The position numbers were made by a program, and so were the translations under genes. DNA of 64,000 nt from Desulfovibrio sp. (GTDB taxonomy: Bacteria > Desulfobacterota > Desulfovibrionia > Desulfovibrionales > Desulfovibrionaceae): assembly GCF_034006445.1 (NCBI RefSeq), contig NZ_JAVESS010000002.1, forward strand, positions 372,001 through 436,000, given 5' to 3'. Of the stretch, positions 39,341 to 48,778 are shown piece by piece (position 1 is the stretch's first letter; each line of letters starts with the position of its first letter). Under the pieces are notes generated by a model. The model was given only the letters and a program-made list of their open reading frames with translations. It was not told the DNA's origin and ran no database searches.

Positions 39341-39831
39341 AATCGTAAAAAAGCACAGAAAGGAAAAACAGGTGGGAGGCAGCTTTTCAAACGGAAGAAA
39401 GGAGTGGCAATACGAGAGCTGAACGTCTGTGTGAAGATTCCGGCGCGGGGGTACCGAATGACTGCAATATACTGTCATAACTAAATTTATTTGTTCCGAT
39501 GCAACGACCCGTGAGTGACAAAGCGGCGCCGATTCTCGCGCAGATATTCAGTTGCCCACCGGGTCAATCCAGTCATGACCGTCCACGCCTCTTCTACTGA
39601 CGAAAAACCTGAGCAATGTCGTCAGGCCAGTCCTTCAATGCCATCACTGACTGATTACTAAATAAAAATTTTCATTGTATAATCAGCATGTTACCTATTT
39701 ATAACTGCACGCCCGCCAACGCGGAATCTGATGCGAATTTCTAATGTGAATAATTCGTCGTATTGTGCATCTCCAATAAACGTGAGCGGAATTCGCTTGC
39801 CGCCAAAGCGCGACCCGGAGTTGGACGCCAC

Positions 39832-40212
39832 ATGACCACGACACTGAGCGCTGCCCGCATTGCGCCGCTGTGTAACCGCCTGCTCGAACAGGCCGACCAG
39901 GGCAGCGGCCCCAGTGATTGCTGGCTCACCCGAAGAGTATGGACTGCTGTGCAGTGAAACTGAACAGTGTGCGCTTTGCGAACGCACGAACGGGTTGTGG
40001 CCGCCCGTTTCGCGCAATCCCGGCATGCCGCCACACCGCCTGACACGCAGCGTGCGTGCGCGGCATACCGCAAGGGCAGGCACTTATTCTGGAATTTCCG
40101 GGGAAAATCTGGCGGCCGTCCTGCGCTCCATAGAAAACGGCCACCCGAGAATGCCCTTCGACGATGCCATCGAGCTGTTTGTCCGGCTGGGCCGAACCCC
40201 TCTCCAAAGGAG
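39832..40212 (+). pseudogene. O-methyltransferase-like remnant
   Basis: An ATG start gives TTTLSAARIAPLCNRLLEQAD, and after a frame change SPEEYGLLCSETEQCALCER, then TRSVRARHTARAGTYSGISGENLAAVLRS. The latter resembles the SAM-binding motif I region (E-x-G-T-x-x-G-x-S) of COG4122-type methyltransferases. Only the first third or so remains, ending at the RND operon. The assignment rests on pattern memory. Confidence 0.4.
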
Positions 40213-40220
40213 ATTTTGCA

Positions 40221-41372
40221 ATGTATAGTTTTTTTAAAAATGCCAGGACAGCCATCGTGTGCGTAAGCGCTCTGGCAGTCATTCTGGCTGGGCTGTGCGC
40301 ATGGCGCGCTGTTCATAAGGTCAGTGCCGCGCCTGCGACCAGGCCGCCAGCACTGGTGTCCGTCGTGCGTGCAGAGCCGCGCACCATTGCTGGCGAGTTG
40401 CAGGCGGTCGGCAGCCTGCAGGCGGTGCGTGAGGTTTTGCTCGCTCCCGACACCTCCGGTCGTGTCACTGCCATCAACTTTTCGGCCGGGCAGGTCGTAA
40501 AAGAAGGTTCCACTCTGGTTCAGTTGTATGACGCCCCCGAGCAGGCGGAGCGAAGCGCCGCAGCGGCAAAAGCGGAATTTGCGCAATTGCAGTTGCAGCG
40601 CTCCCGAAAACTTGCCCCAAGCGGGGCCGAGCCACGCGAACTGCTGGAGCAGCGCAAGGCGGAAGCCGCCCAGACGATGGCCGCAGTCCGACAGCTGGAT
40701 GCGCGCATCCAGCAAAAACATATCCGTTCGCCGTTTTCCGGGCAGCTTGGCATCCGCCGCGTCAATGTGGGCCAATACCTCAATGCTGGCGATGTCATAG
40801 CCACATTGACGCAGCTTGACCCCCTGTACGTCAACTTTAGCTTGCCGCAACAGGAGCTTCCCAAGCTGGCGCTGGGCACTCAGGTGCTGGTGACGGTGGA
40901 TGCCGTGCCAGATCAGGTATTTGAGGCCAGAGTCAATGCCATTGACCCGCACATAGACGAGGAAACGCGCAATATTGCCGTTCAGGCCACACTGTCCAAC
41001 ACCGGTAGCGTCTTGAAGTCCGGCATGTACGCCACAGTCAGACTCACCCTGCCGACAGCGGCCAACGCCATTGTGCTGCCGCTGACGGCAATCCAGACAT
41101 CCGCCTCGGGCGACAGCATCCTGCTTGTGAAGGATGTTGACGCCCAGGGCGTCGGCAAGACGGTGGCAACTCCGGTCATTACGGGCCGCAGGCTTGGTGA
41201 AGAGGTGCTGGTGACGCAGGGCGTGGAAGTTGACGACCTCGTTATTGTTGCTGGTCAAAACCGCTTACAGCCCGGCGGGAGGGTAAGAGTCAACCAGGAC
41301 TCGTCTGCGAGCGCCATGGCTAAAACAGTGGGCGCCCTGGCCGACCCCACTTCAGCAGCAAAGGCTCAGTGA
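40221..41372 (+). CDS. RND efflux periplasmic adaptor (membrane fusion protein)
   Basis: The 383-residue adaptor has an N-terminal signal anchor (AIVCVSALAVILAGLCAW). A lipoyl half-motif (VLLAPDTSGRVTAINFSAGQVVKEGSTLVQLYD) is followed by an alpha-hairpin (AEFAQLQLQRSRKL...), the second lipoyl half (IRSPFSGQLGIRRVNVGQYL) and a beta-barrel/membrane-proximal domain. It joins the inner membrane pump to the outer membrane channel encoded next. AAAGGAG precedes ATG 40221. It is the first gene of a three-gene efflux operon. Confidence 0.93.
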   Translation: MYSFFKNARTAIVCVSALAVILAGLCAWRAVHKVSAAPATRPPALVSVVRAEPRTIAGELQAVGSLQAVREVLLAPDTSGRVTAINFSAGQVVKEGSTLVQLYDAPEQAERSAAAAKAEFAQLQLQRSRKLAPSGAEPRELLEQRKAEAAQTMAAVRQLDARIQQKHIRSPFSGQLGIRRVNVGQYLNAGDVIATLTQLDPLYVNFSLPQQELPKLALGTQVLVTVDAVPDQVFEARVNAIDPHIDEETRNIAVQATLSNTGSVLKSGMYATVRLTLPTAANAIVLPLTAIQTSASGDSILLVKDVDAQGVGKTVATPVITGRRLGEEVLVTQGVEVDDLVIVAGQNRLQPGGRVRVNQDSSASAMAKTVGALADPTSAAKAQ

Positions 41373-41382
41373 GGAAACGGCC

Positions 41383-44300
41383 ATGAATTTCACCGATATT
41401 TTTATCCGGCGGCCAATCCTGGCCCTGGTTGTGAGCCTGCTCATCTTGCTGGCAGGCATGGCCTCGGTCTTTTCCCTGCCGGTGCGGCAGTATCCCTACC
41501 TTGAAAATGCCACCATCAATATCAGCACATCCTTGCCGGGCGCTACCCAGGAGGTCATGCAAGGCTTTGTCACCACACCCATCGCACAGTCCATCGCCAC
41601 GGCCAGCGGCATTGAATACCTGAGTTCAACAACAACGCAGGGCCGCAGCGAAATTAAGGCGCGTCTTATTCTCAACGCCAATGCAGACCGGGCCATGACC
41701 GAAATATTGGCCAAGGTGCAGCAGGTCAAGTACAAGCTCCCGGCAGGAGTTACCGACCCCATCATCAGCAAGTCCACCGAGGGCGGCACTGCCGTGCAGT
41801 ATGTGGCTTTTTTCAGCGATACCCTGACGATACCGCAGGTTACGGACTTTGTGAGCCGCGTCGCCCAGCCGCTGTTTGCAGGGATACCCGGCGTGGGTTC
41901 CGTTGACATCAACGGCGGTCAGACGCTGGCCCTGCGCATCTGGATCGACCCGCTCAAGCTGGCGGCCCGCAAGCTGTCGGCAGGCGAGATAGCGGCAGCC
42001 CTGCGCGCCAACAACGTGCAGGCCGCGCCCGGCCAGCTCAAAAGCTCGATGACCATCACCAACATCAGCGCCGCGACCGACCTGCGCAACGTGGAGGACT
42101 TCCGCCAGATGGTGATCAAGTCCAGCCCCGCTGGCGGGGTCGTGCGGCTGGCCGATGTGGCCACAGTGGAAATCGGCGGCCAGAACTATAACAACGCCTC
42201 GTTCGCCTCTGGCGTTCCGGCGGTGTTCACGGCGATTTTTCCCACGCCGGACGGCAACCCCCTGGACATAGCCAAAAAGGCGCAGGAGCTTGTGCCGGAC
42301 ATACGGGCCGTGGCGCCGCCCGGGTTGACGGTCATGCCGAACTACGACGTCGCCAAGTTCATCAATGCGTCCATCGCTGAGGTGGAACACGCCCTGGCCG
42401 AGTCCATTGTGATTGTTATTGCCGTAATTTTCCTGTTTCTCGGAACCTTCCGCGCGGTCATCATACCTGTGGTCACCATTCCGCTTTCGCTGGTTGGCAC
42501 CGCAGGCCTTATGCTGGCCTTTGGCTTTTCGATCAATTTGCTGACATTGCTGGCAATGGTGCTGGCCATCGGGCTGGTCGTGGACGACGCCATCGTGGTT
42601 GTGGAGAACATCCACCGCCATATAGAGGAAGGCGCATCGCCCGCACGCGCGGCCCTGCTTGGCGCACGCGAAATTGTCGGCCCGGTCATCGCCATGACCA
42701 TCACGCTGGCGGCGGTATATGCGCCCATCGGCCTGATGGGCGGCTTGACCGGGGCATTGTTCAAGGAGTTTGCCTTTACTCTGGCTGGCTCGGTCATCGT
42801 CTCCGGCGTGGTCGCATTGACGCTGTCGCCGGTGATGAGCTCCATGCTGCTCAACTCCAGACAGGGCGAAACCAGACTGGCCAGACTCATCGAGCAGTAC
42901 ATGACGCAGCTGACGGCAAGCTACCAGCGACTGCTGGCACGCACGCTGGCCGCGCGGCGACTGGTGCTGCTGGTGGGCGTGGCCGTGCTGGGGACCATTG
43001 CGGTGCTGTTTATGGGCATACGCCACGAGCTCGCGCCTGCCGAAGACCAGGGCATAGTTGTCGTTATCGCCAAGGCTCCGCAGTATGCGGGCGTGGGCTA
43101 TACCACCAAGTACGCAAAAATGGTCGAGAAGATATTTGAGTCCCTGCCAGAATTCGACAGCAGTTTCATGCACATCGGAGGGACAGGGCGCGGCCAGAAC
43201 CAGATGCTCTCCGGGGCGATTCTTAAAAATTGGTCTGAGCGCTCCCGTTCGTCCATTGCGATTCAGGGGCAGGTTCAGGCCATGGGCGCGAGCATTGATG
43301 GTGAAACCATCACAGCGGTACAGGTGCCGCCGCTTCCCGGTTCCAGCGGTGGGCTGCCCGTGCAGATGGTGCTGCGCTCGCCCGATGATTTCTCCACGCT
43401 GTTTGAGACGGCCGAACAAATCAAGAGCGCCGCATACAAAAGCGGGCTGTTTCTCTACGTGCAAAATGACCTGGCCTTCGACAGCCCGCAGGCCCACATC
43501 GCCATTGACAGCAGCAAGGCGCATGAAATGGGCGTGACCATGCAGGCCATTGCCGACACCCTGGCGGTGTTGGTGGGCGAAAACTACGTCAACCGCTTCA
43601 ATTTTTACGACCGTTCTTACGACGTCATTCCCCAGGTCAAGGACAATGACCGCATGACGCCGGACGACCTGGGGCGTTTTTACGTCAAGACACGTTCCGG
43701 CTCTCTTGTGCCGTTGTCCACAGTGGTGACTGTGCACACAGGTCCGCAGGCCAACGGTCTGACCCAGTTTGGCCAGATGAACTCGGCCACCCTGGAAATG
43801 ATGCCGCGCCCCGGCGTCAGCATGGGCGAGGCGGTGGCCTTTTTGCAATCCCAACCCTTGCCCCCCGGTACGGGCGTCGACTGGCTCAGCGACAGCCGCC
43901 AGTTTGTGCAGGAAGGCAATCAGTTGCTGCTCTCCTTTGGCTTTGCGCTTGTCGTCATCTTTCTGGTGCTGGCGGCGCAGTTTGAAAGCCTGCGCGACCC
44001 CCTGGTAATTCTTGTAACTGTACCGCTGGCGGTATGCGGCGCGCTGGTGCCGCTTTGGCTTGGCTACGCCACCCTGAACATCTATACGCAGATAGGACTT
44101 GTCACGCTGATCGGCCTGATCTCCAAGCACGGCATCCTGATGGTCACGTTTGCCAACCATATTCAGCAACAGGAAAACCTGAGCAGGATCGAAGCCATCG
44201 AAAAGGCGGCCGCAGTCCGCATGCGCCCGGTGCTGATGACCACGGCAGCCATGGTCGCTGGCCTGCTGCCGCTGGTGTTCGCTGACGGCGCTGGCTCTGC

Positions 44301-44472
44301 CAGCCGGTTTTCCATTGGTATTGTGGTTGTGATGGGCATGCTGGTCGGCACCATGTTTACGCTCTTTGTTTTGCCGACCATCTACAGCTTTATAGCCAAA
44401 GATCACCGTGAATCCGCAAAAAGCGCTCGCCAGCGTGAATTTTCATCAACGGAGGTGTACCGTGCGTCTTAA
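41383..44472 (+). CDS. RND efflux permease (AcrB/MexF-like)
   Basis: The 1029-residue proton-driven exporter of the inner membrane begins IFIRRPILALVVSLLILLAG, has two large periplasmic loops and 12 helices. The proton-relay Asp pair is in helix 4 (GLVVDDAIVVVENI), and the second-half helices run from QLLLSFGFALVVIFLVLAAQFES. Length and motifs are of the hydrophobe/amphiphile exporter class that expels drugs, dyes and solvents. It lies 10 bp after the adaptor and overlaps the outer membrane gene. It appears intact. Confidence 0.95.
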   Translation: MNFTDIFIRRPILALVVSLLILLAGMASVFSLPVRQYPYLENATINISTSLPGATQEVMQGFVTTPIAQSIATASGIEYLSSTTTQGRSEIKARLILNANADRAMTEILAKVQQVKYKLPAGVTDPIISKSTEGGTAVQYVAFFSDTLTIPQVTDFVSRVAQPLFAGIPGVGSVDINGGQTLALRIWIDPLKLAARKLSAGEIAAALRANNVQAAPGQLKSSMTITNISAATDLRNVEDFRQMVIKSSPAGGVVRLADVATVEIGGQNYNNASFASGVPAVFTAIFPTPDGNPLDIAKKAQELVPDIRAVAPPGLTVMPNYDVAKFINASIAEVEHALAESIVIVIAVIFLFLGTFRAVIIPVVTIPLSLVGTAGLMLAFGFSINLLTLLAMVLAIGLVVDDAIVVVENIHRHIEEGASPARAALLGAREIVGPVIAMTITLAAVYAPIGLMGGLTGALFKEFAFTLAGSVIVSGVVALTLSPVMSSMLLNSRQGETRLARLIEQYMTQLTASYQRLLARTLAARRLVLLVGVAVLGTIAVLFMGIRHELAPAEDQGIVVVIAKAPQYAGVGYTTKYAKMVEKIFESLPEFDSSFMHIGGTGRGQNQMLSGAILKNWSERSRSSIAIQGQVQAMGASIDGETITAVQVPPLPGSSGGLPVQMVLRSPDDFSTLFETAEQIKSAAYKSGLFLYVQNDLAFDSPQAHIAIDSSKAHEMGVTMQAIADTLAVLVGENYVNRFNFYDRSYDVIPQVKDNDRMTPDDLGRFYVKTRSGSLVPLSTVVTVHTGPQANGLTQFGQMNSATLEMMPRPGVSMGEAVAFLQSQPLPPGTGVDWLSDSRQFVQEGNQLLLSFGFALVVIFLVLAAQFESLRDPLVILVTVPLAVCGALVPLWLGYATLNIYTQIGLVTLIGLISKHGILMVTFANHIQQQENLSRIEAIEKAAAVRMRPVLMTTAAMVAGLLPLVFADGAGSASRFSIGIVVVMGMLVGTMFTLFVLPTIYSFIAKDHRESAKSARQREFSSTEVYRAS

Positions 44473-45877
44473 AAACACAGTGCGGCCCATGATTCTGCTT
44501 TTATTTTTGACAACTGCGGGCTGCGCCAGCGGTCCGGACTATCACGCACCCAAGCTGCCAGACACCGCCATGGGACCATTTGTCAGCCAGTCGCCGCAAG
44601 TGGCTGCCGCTGCTCCGCCTGAAGACTGGTGGCGGCTGTATGACGATCCGGCGCTCGATGCCGTCGTGCATGAGGCTCTGGCGGCCAATACCGATCTTCG
44701 CATTGCCCTGGCAAACCTCGATCGGGCTCGGGCCATCAGCGGCGAGGCACGCGGGCAGATGCTGCCCTCGACCACGCTGGTTGGGGGCGTCAAACGCAGC
44801 CGCGACCAGACGACGTGGAGCGGCGAGGGGCAAGCGCCTGTGCAGTGGAACTATGTTGGGGGGCTGGACGTCGCCTATGAGCTGGACCTCTTCGGGCGCG
44901 TGCGCCGCGACATGGAAGCGGCCCGCAGCGATGCCGAGGCCACCGACGCCGCGTATGACGCGGCCAGGGTGCTGGTTGTGGCCGAGACGACGCGTGCTTA
45001 CATGGACGCCTGCGCCAATGGGGCGTCCCTTGAAGTGGCGCGTTCCTCCACCGAACTTGCGCGGCAGTCTCTGGACATCGTCTCACATCAGGAGCGTCTC
45101 GGCTCCGCATCGCGCTTTGACGTGGAGCGGTCAAGCGGCGCACTGGCCCGGGCAGAAGCGGCCATGCCCCGGCTTCAGGCCCAAAAGGACGCAGCCGTGT
45201 TCGAGCTGGCCGCCCTGATGGGCCGCACTCCCGCACAGGCTCCTGAGGCCGCGCGTATTTGCAGCAAAATCCCAAAAATGAGCGGCGCAATCCCTGTGGG
45301 AGACGGCACTGCCATGCTGCGCAGGCGTCCCGACATACGCCAGGCCGAGCGCACGCTCGCTGCGGACACGGCTCGCATCGGGGTTGCCGTTGCCGACCTC
45401 TATCCCCGCGTCACGCTTGGCGGTTCGCTCAGCTATTTGCGCAACGATTATCTGAAAGACGATCATACATGGTCGTTTTCTTTCGGGCCGCTGATTACCT
45501 GGTCATTCCCCAACATTACCAAGGCACGCAGCCGCATTGCCCAGAGCAAGGCGCAAAGCGCGGCGTCGCTTGCGCGGTTCGATGGCGTGGTGCTGACTGC
45601 GCTCAAGGAATCGGAACAATCCCTGAGCAGATATGCGGGGACCGTCAACCAGCGCAACGCCCTGGCCGAAGCGCAAGCGCATGCCGAAAACGCCTTTCAT
45701 ATGGCCGAGCAGCGCTATCGGGCCGGGTCCATAAGTTACCTGGACGTACTCGTGGCTCAGGACACCCTTGTCAACGCGCGATTGCAGGTGGCGCTGGCAG
45801 ACCAGCAGGTCGGCACGGCGCGGGTTGATGTTTTCAAAGCCCTGGGCGGCGGCTGGCAAGAGCATTCTGCCGAGTAA
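44462..45877 (+). CDS. RND outer membrane lipoprotein (OprM/NodT-like)
   Basis: The 471-residue TolC-like channel starts with a lipoprotein signal (MILLLFLTTAGCAS, lipobox TTAGC). It carries two repeats of the outer membrane efflux protein fold (EDWWRLYDDPALDAVVHEAL, LDVAYELDLFGRVRRDMEAAR, RRRPDIRQAERTLAADTARIG, AEQRYRAGSISYLDVLVAQDTLVNA). GTG 44462 was chosen because GGAGG precedes it; it overlaps the permease end by 11 bp. The tetR gene is convergent downstream. Confidence 0.93.
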   Translation: MRLKNTVRPMILLLFLTTAGCASGPDYHAPKLPDTAMGPFVSQSPQVAAAAPPEDWWRLYDDPALDAVVHEALAANTDLRIALANLDRARAISGEARGQMLPSTTLVGGVKRSRDQTTWSGEGQAPVQWNYVGGLDVAYELDLFGRVRRDMEAARSDAEATDAAYDAARVLVVAETTRAYMDACANGASLEVARSSTELARQSLDIVSHQERLGSASRFDVERSSGALARAEAAMPRLQAQKDAAVFELAALMGRTPAQAPEAARICSKIPKMSGAIPVGDGTAMLRRRPDIRQAERTLAADTARIGVAVADLYPRVTLGGSLSYLRNDYLKDDHTWSFSFGPLITWSFPNITKARSRIAQSKAQSAASLARFDGVVLTALKESEQSLSRYAGTVNQRNALAEAQAHAENAFHMAEQRYRAGSISYLDVLVAQDTLVNARLQVALADQQVGTARVDVFKALGGGWQEHSAE

Positions 45878-46259
45878 CGGTGCAGCTTGAAGCACAGTGA
45901 ACCCTGTGGGGCAAACCTTCGGATGGCTTGCGCCAACGCAACAGCGCCAAAAACGCTGCGAGTCCGTATCCCACAGCCAACTGTATCGGCGGTGCTGCCG
46001 CTCCCCGGCGCGGGCGGGCAAAAACGCCTGGTTGTACCGGGCAGACCCGAAGTGGGCGTTCGTCTTCTTGGGGTTTGCCCGATGCGGCCGGGCATTTTCA
46101 CATGGATCGGCAACCGGCATGACCACGACACCGGAATCCAGGCGTCATCAGCAGTCAGGTTGCCGTTTTGATCTGTCATTATGGCTGGTGCCGTTTGATT
46201 ACGCAGGGCAGGGAATGACCGCGTACTGAAATCGGGGCAGCCGTACCGTGCGGCCCCGC
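45878..46259. other. gap between the RND operon and tetR
   Basis: About 380 bp lie between convergent genes. Short frames exist on both strands but none has a convincing start or family. I see no clear terminator hairpin. Confidence 0.4.
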
Positions 46260-46901
46260 TTACAGGGGTGAATGCCCTTCAATGCTTTTCAGGTAGGCGC
46301 AAAACATATCTGCCGTTGCGTCCGCATACGCGGTGATTTCCGCTTTTGTCCGCTTGGCCAGTGAAAAGCTGTTGCCTATGGATTTGAGCGTTGCAAATAT
46401 GAGATCCCCAGCAAGCTTTCGGGCTGCCAGGGGCGCTCCAGGCAGTGCCCCCTCCATAAAGGTATCAATCATCTCGCTGCCTTCTGTACGCGCCATGCGC
46501 GCTTCAGGACTGTCCCGATACAGGGGGGCCGCATCATTGAGCGCACTGCGGATCTCCGCTTCCTCGCATTCAGACTGTAAAAAGGCGTGCACGAGCGTGC
46601 GCAGGCGCTCCAGAGGCGGTGCGCTGGCGTCTTTCAATATGCTTTGCATCATCCTGGTCGTCTGTATCCACTCATCCACCTGCAGGCGAAAAAGAATCGA
46701 CACCTTATTGGGAAAGTACTGATATATGGAGCCAACGCTGACCCCAGCCTTTTCCGCAACGCGCGCCGTGGTAAACCGGGTTACGCCCTCCTCGGCCAGA
46801 ACCAGAGCCGCCGCTTGCAGAATGGCTAAAACCAGTTCTGCTGATCGTGTCTGCTGGGGTTTTTTGCGCGAGGCGATCTGAGGGTGTCTGTCAATATTCA
46901 T
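46260..46901 (-). CDS. TetR-family repressor, probably of the RND operon
   Basis: The 213-residue regulator has an N-terminal helix-turn-helix (ILQAAALVLAEEGVTRFTTARVAEKAGVSVGSIYQYFPNK), textbook TetR, and a C-terminal ligand domain ending near YLKSIEGHSPL. The start at 46901 gives a normal N-terminus (MNIDRHPQIASRKKPQQTRS); the longer frame to 47042 does not look coding. A palindrome lies 57 bp upstream. Proximity suggests control of the efflux genes. A broken duplicate is at 33947-34615. Confidence 0.93.
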   Translation of the reverse strand: MNIDRHPQIASRKKPQQTRSAELVLAILQAAALVLAEEGVTRFTTARVAEKAGVSVGSIYQYFPNKVSILFRLQVDEWIQTTRMMQSILKDASAPPLERLRTLVHAFLQSECEEAEIRSALNDAAPLYRDSPEARMARTEGSEMIDTFMEGALPGAPLAARKLAGDLIFATLKSIGNSFSLAKRTKAEITAYADATADMFCAYLKSIEGHSPL

Positions 46902-46957
46902 GTTGGTGTGCCGTGTTGATATTGTGAATGAAATGCCCTTACTGGCAGCGCCACATA

Positions 46958-46977
46958 ATGCGATTAATTGTTCGCAT
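46958..46977. promoter_or_regulatory. candidate TetR operator
   Basis: ATGCGA and TCGCAT flank TTAATTGT (20 bp in total), 57 bp upstream of the tetR start. This is the position expected for autoregulation. Confidence 0.4.
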
Positions 46978-47145
46978 ATTAACCATGCGTGCGTCAAGCT
47001 GGACAAAAGTGTAACCCGCGCTCCCTTGGTCTGGGCTGTCAAAAGCCGTTGCCTGTATGGGCGCTTTGCGCAAATGCGCCCTGGTATTCTTTAACAATTT
47101 CGTCCGTAAAGAGCCAAAAGCTGAAAGCAGGCCTGACAAAATAAG

Positions 47146-47204
47146 AGACACTTACAGCTAACGCTGTAAGTGTCTTAGTAATTTGGCGTCACCAACTGGA
47201 TTTG
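47146..47204 (-). other. terminator plus tRNA 3-prime-end-like fragment abutting the IS
   Basis: On the minus strand, 47204-47184 reads CAAAT-CCAGT-TGGTGAC-G-CCA. That is exactly the spacing of a tRNA T-loop end, T-stem, acceptor strand, discriminator and CCA. It is followed by a perfect 13-bp hairpin (47175-47146, AGACACTTACAGC/GCTGTAAGTGTCT) and TTATTTT, as after a real tRNA. The upstream part is missing because the IS end starts at 47205. Confidence 0.5.
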
Positions 47205-47209
47205 TGACC

Positions 47210-48078
47210 TTACCCCACTGCGTATACCATTTGTAAGTTAGTGGCTCCCAATGGGTTGCAGCTTATATTTTTTACGCGGAACTCTTCCGGTGTCAGCCAG
47301 CCCAAGAAACTGTGCGGTCGCCGTTGGTTGTAATCCTGCCGCCAGGCTTCGACTGTTCTGCGGGCATCGTGCAGGGACAGAAACACGTTCTGATTTAAGC
47401 ATTCATCCCGAAATTTCCCGTTAAAGCTTTCAATATGCCCATTATCCGGGGGCTTCCCCGGACGAGTAAACACTACTGCACACCATGCTCAAAAGCCCAC
47501 GCATCCAAGGCCTTACCGCTAAATTCTGGACCGTTATCAACCTTGATACGTTGCGGTAACCTTCCTTGGAGGCGTAGTTTTTCAAGGACGCGCACGACTC
47601 GAACTCCAGGCAACGACATATCCACTTCGAGCGCCGGGCTTGAACGATCCCACAGATCAGCAATTGTCAAAATCCGGATGCGTCGCCCTCCCATAAGGGA
47701 GTCGCTTACAAAATCCATCGCCCATTGTTCATCTGGGCCATCAGGGCCAGCCTGGACAATACGGGCATGGCTTGGACGCTTCACTCGTTTCCGGGTACGC
47801 AGTGAAAGGTTTTCTTCCTGGTAAATCCTTTCCGTCCGCTTGTAATTCTGCACCAACCCTTCCCGGCGCAATAATTCATGCAGACGGGGAGAACCGAAAC
47901 GCCGCCGATCTTCTGCCAGTTCCAGCATCCGAGTCCGCAAAAGAAGATCACGGTCTTCAGATGGTGGCCGTCTGGCTGAACAGCGATTAAACTGGATTAC
48001 TCGGCAAGCCCGCCGCTCTGAGTAGCCATGCGCAGCCTGAATGTTATGCACGGCTGCCCTATTAGCTGCGGGCTTCAA
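47210..48078 (-). pseudogene. IS3-family transposase OrfB, frameshifted
   Basis: The frame is open from KPAANRAAVHNIQAAHGY through RRRFGSPRLHELLRREGLVQNYKRTERIYQEE, MDFVSDSLMGG and VDNGPEFSGKALDAWAFEHGVQ, then stops. One missing base near 47473 puts the rest (FTRPGKPPDNGHIESFNGKFRDE) in another frame, separating the last catalytic Glu. A 9-base duplication gives PDGPDE where copy 1 has PDE. Confidence 0.87.
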
Positions 48079-48341
48079 AAGTTTTTTGAGAGCACAACCT
48101 TCAGAACGACAGTGTCAAGAGCCTGCTCGCCTACGAGTCTTTTTAGCCGGGCGTTCTCATCGTCCAACTGGCGCAACCGCTTTGCATCAGAAATGTTCAT
48201 CCCACCGAACTTGCTGCGCCATTTGTAAAAAGTCGCATCCGAGATGCCATGCTGACGGCACAGATCGACAACGCGCACTCCAGCCTCGGCTTGCCGCAAA
48301 ATCGCAATAATTTGTTCTTCGGTGAATCTGCTACGTTTCAT
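48075..48341 (-). CDS. IS3-family transposase OrfA
   Basis: The 88-residue protein is nearly identical to the OrfA of copy 1 (RFTEEQIIAILRQAEAG, HGISDATFYKWRSKFGG). It has the same helix-turn-helix and leucine-zipper layout and overlaps orfB by 4 bp. It is intact. Confidence 0.87.
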   Translation of the reverse strand: MKRSRFTEEQIIAILRQAEAGVRVVDLCRQHGISDATFYKWRSKFGGMNISDAKRLRQLDDENARLKRLVGEQALDTVVLKVVLSKNF

Positions 48342-48404
48342 TCTTGTGCTCCTATGTCAGGAACACCAACTTTTCAATGGCATACTTCTCGGGGGGAGGG
48401 TCAT

Positions 48405-48611
48405 CTCCAACGTACTGGTGCTGTTGCTCTCTTTTATCATTCGCAGCATACTTCCATCATAGTGCGCAGCAGTTCGGACAACCGAACTGCCGAAGCAAAA
48501 GAAGGCAAGTATGTTGAAGGTGATCTGCTGACTCTCGCCCTGATGGAGGATATACTTCGGTCTGACCTTACAGCTGTTGCGTTTGCTGAATCTGTAGCTG
48601 CCTTATTATAG
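48405..48611 (+). pseudogene. 3-prime fragment of an unknown gene cut by the IS
   Basis: Directly after the IS end an open frame gives VALFYHSQHTSIIVRSSSDN and GKYVEGDLLTLALMEDILRSDLTAVAFAESVAALL before a stop. The helical end looks coding, but the start is lost. I do not recognise it. Confidence 0.35.
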
Positions 48612-48778
48612 CAGGCCCTGAACATGAAGAGCACGAGGCGACTCGTAAGTGACAGGACGATGGCGCCTCTGAGGGGAAATATGGCCCTGAAAAATTTTCC
48701 AAAGAAGAAACCACAAAGCGCACGCGCAGCAACCTGTGGCAAAACATGGACTATTAGTCGCATCGGCAGGATCGTGCA

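Larger units (their letters stand above)
47205..48403 (-). mobile_element. IS3-family insertion sequence, copy 2 (defective, inverted relative to copy 1)
   Basis: It has the same ends as copy 1 (TGACCTTACCCC at the left, GGGGGGAGGGTCA at the right) over 1199 bp. It carries an intact orfA and a frameshifted orfB. The flanks (TTG left, TCT right) do not form a target duplication. The two inverted copies bracket about 15 kb. Confidence 0.87.

Noticed and set aside
41626..44406. 926-codon minus-strand frame opposite the RND permease
   Set aside because: It is a shadow of a high-GC gene with a clear functional product on the plus strand; the antisense product is His/Gln-rich and matches no family.
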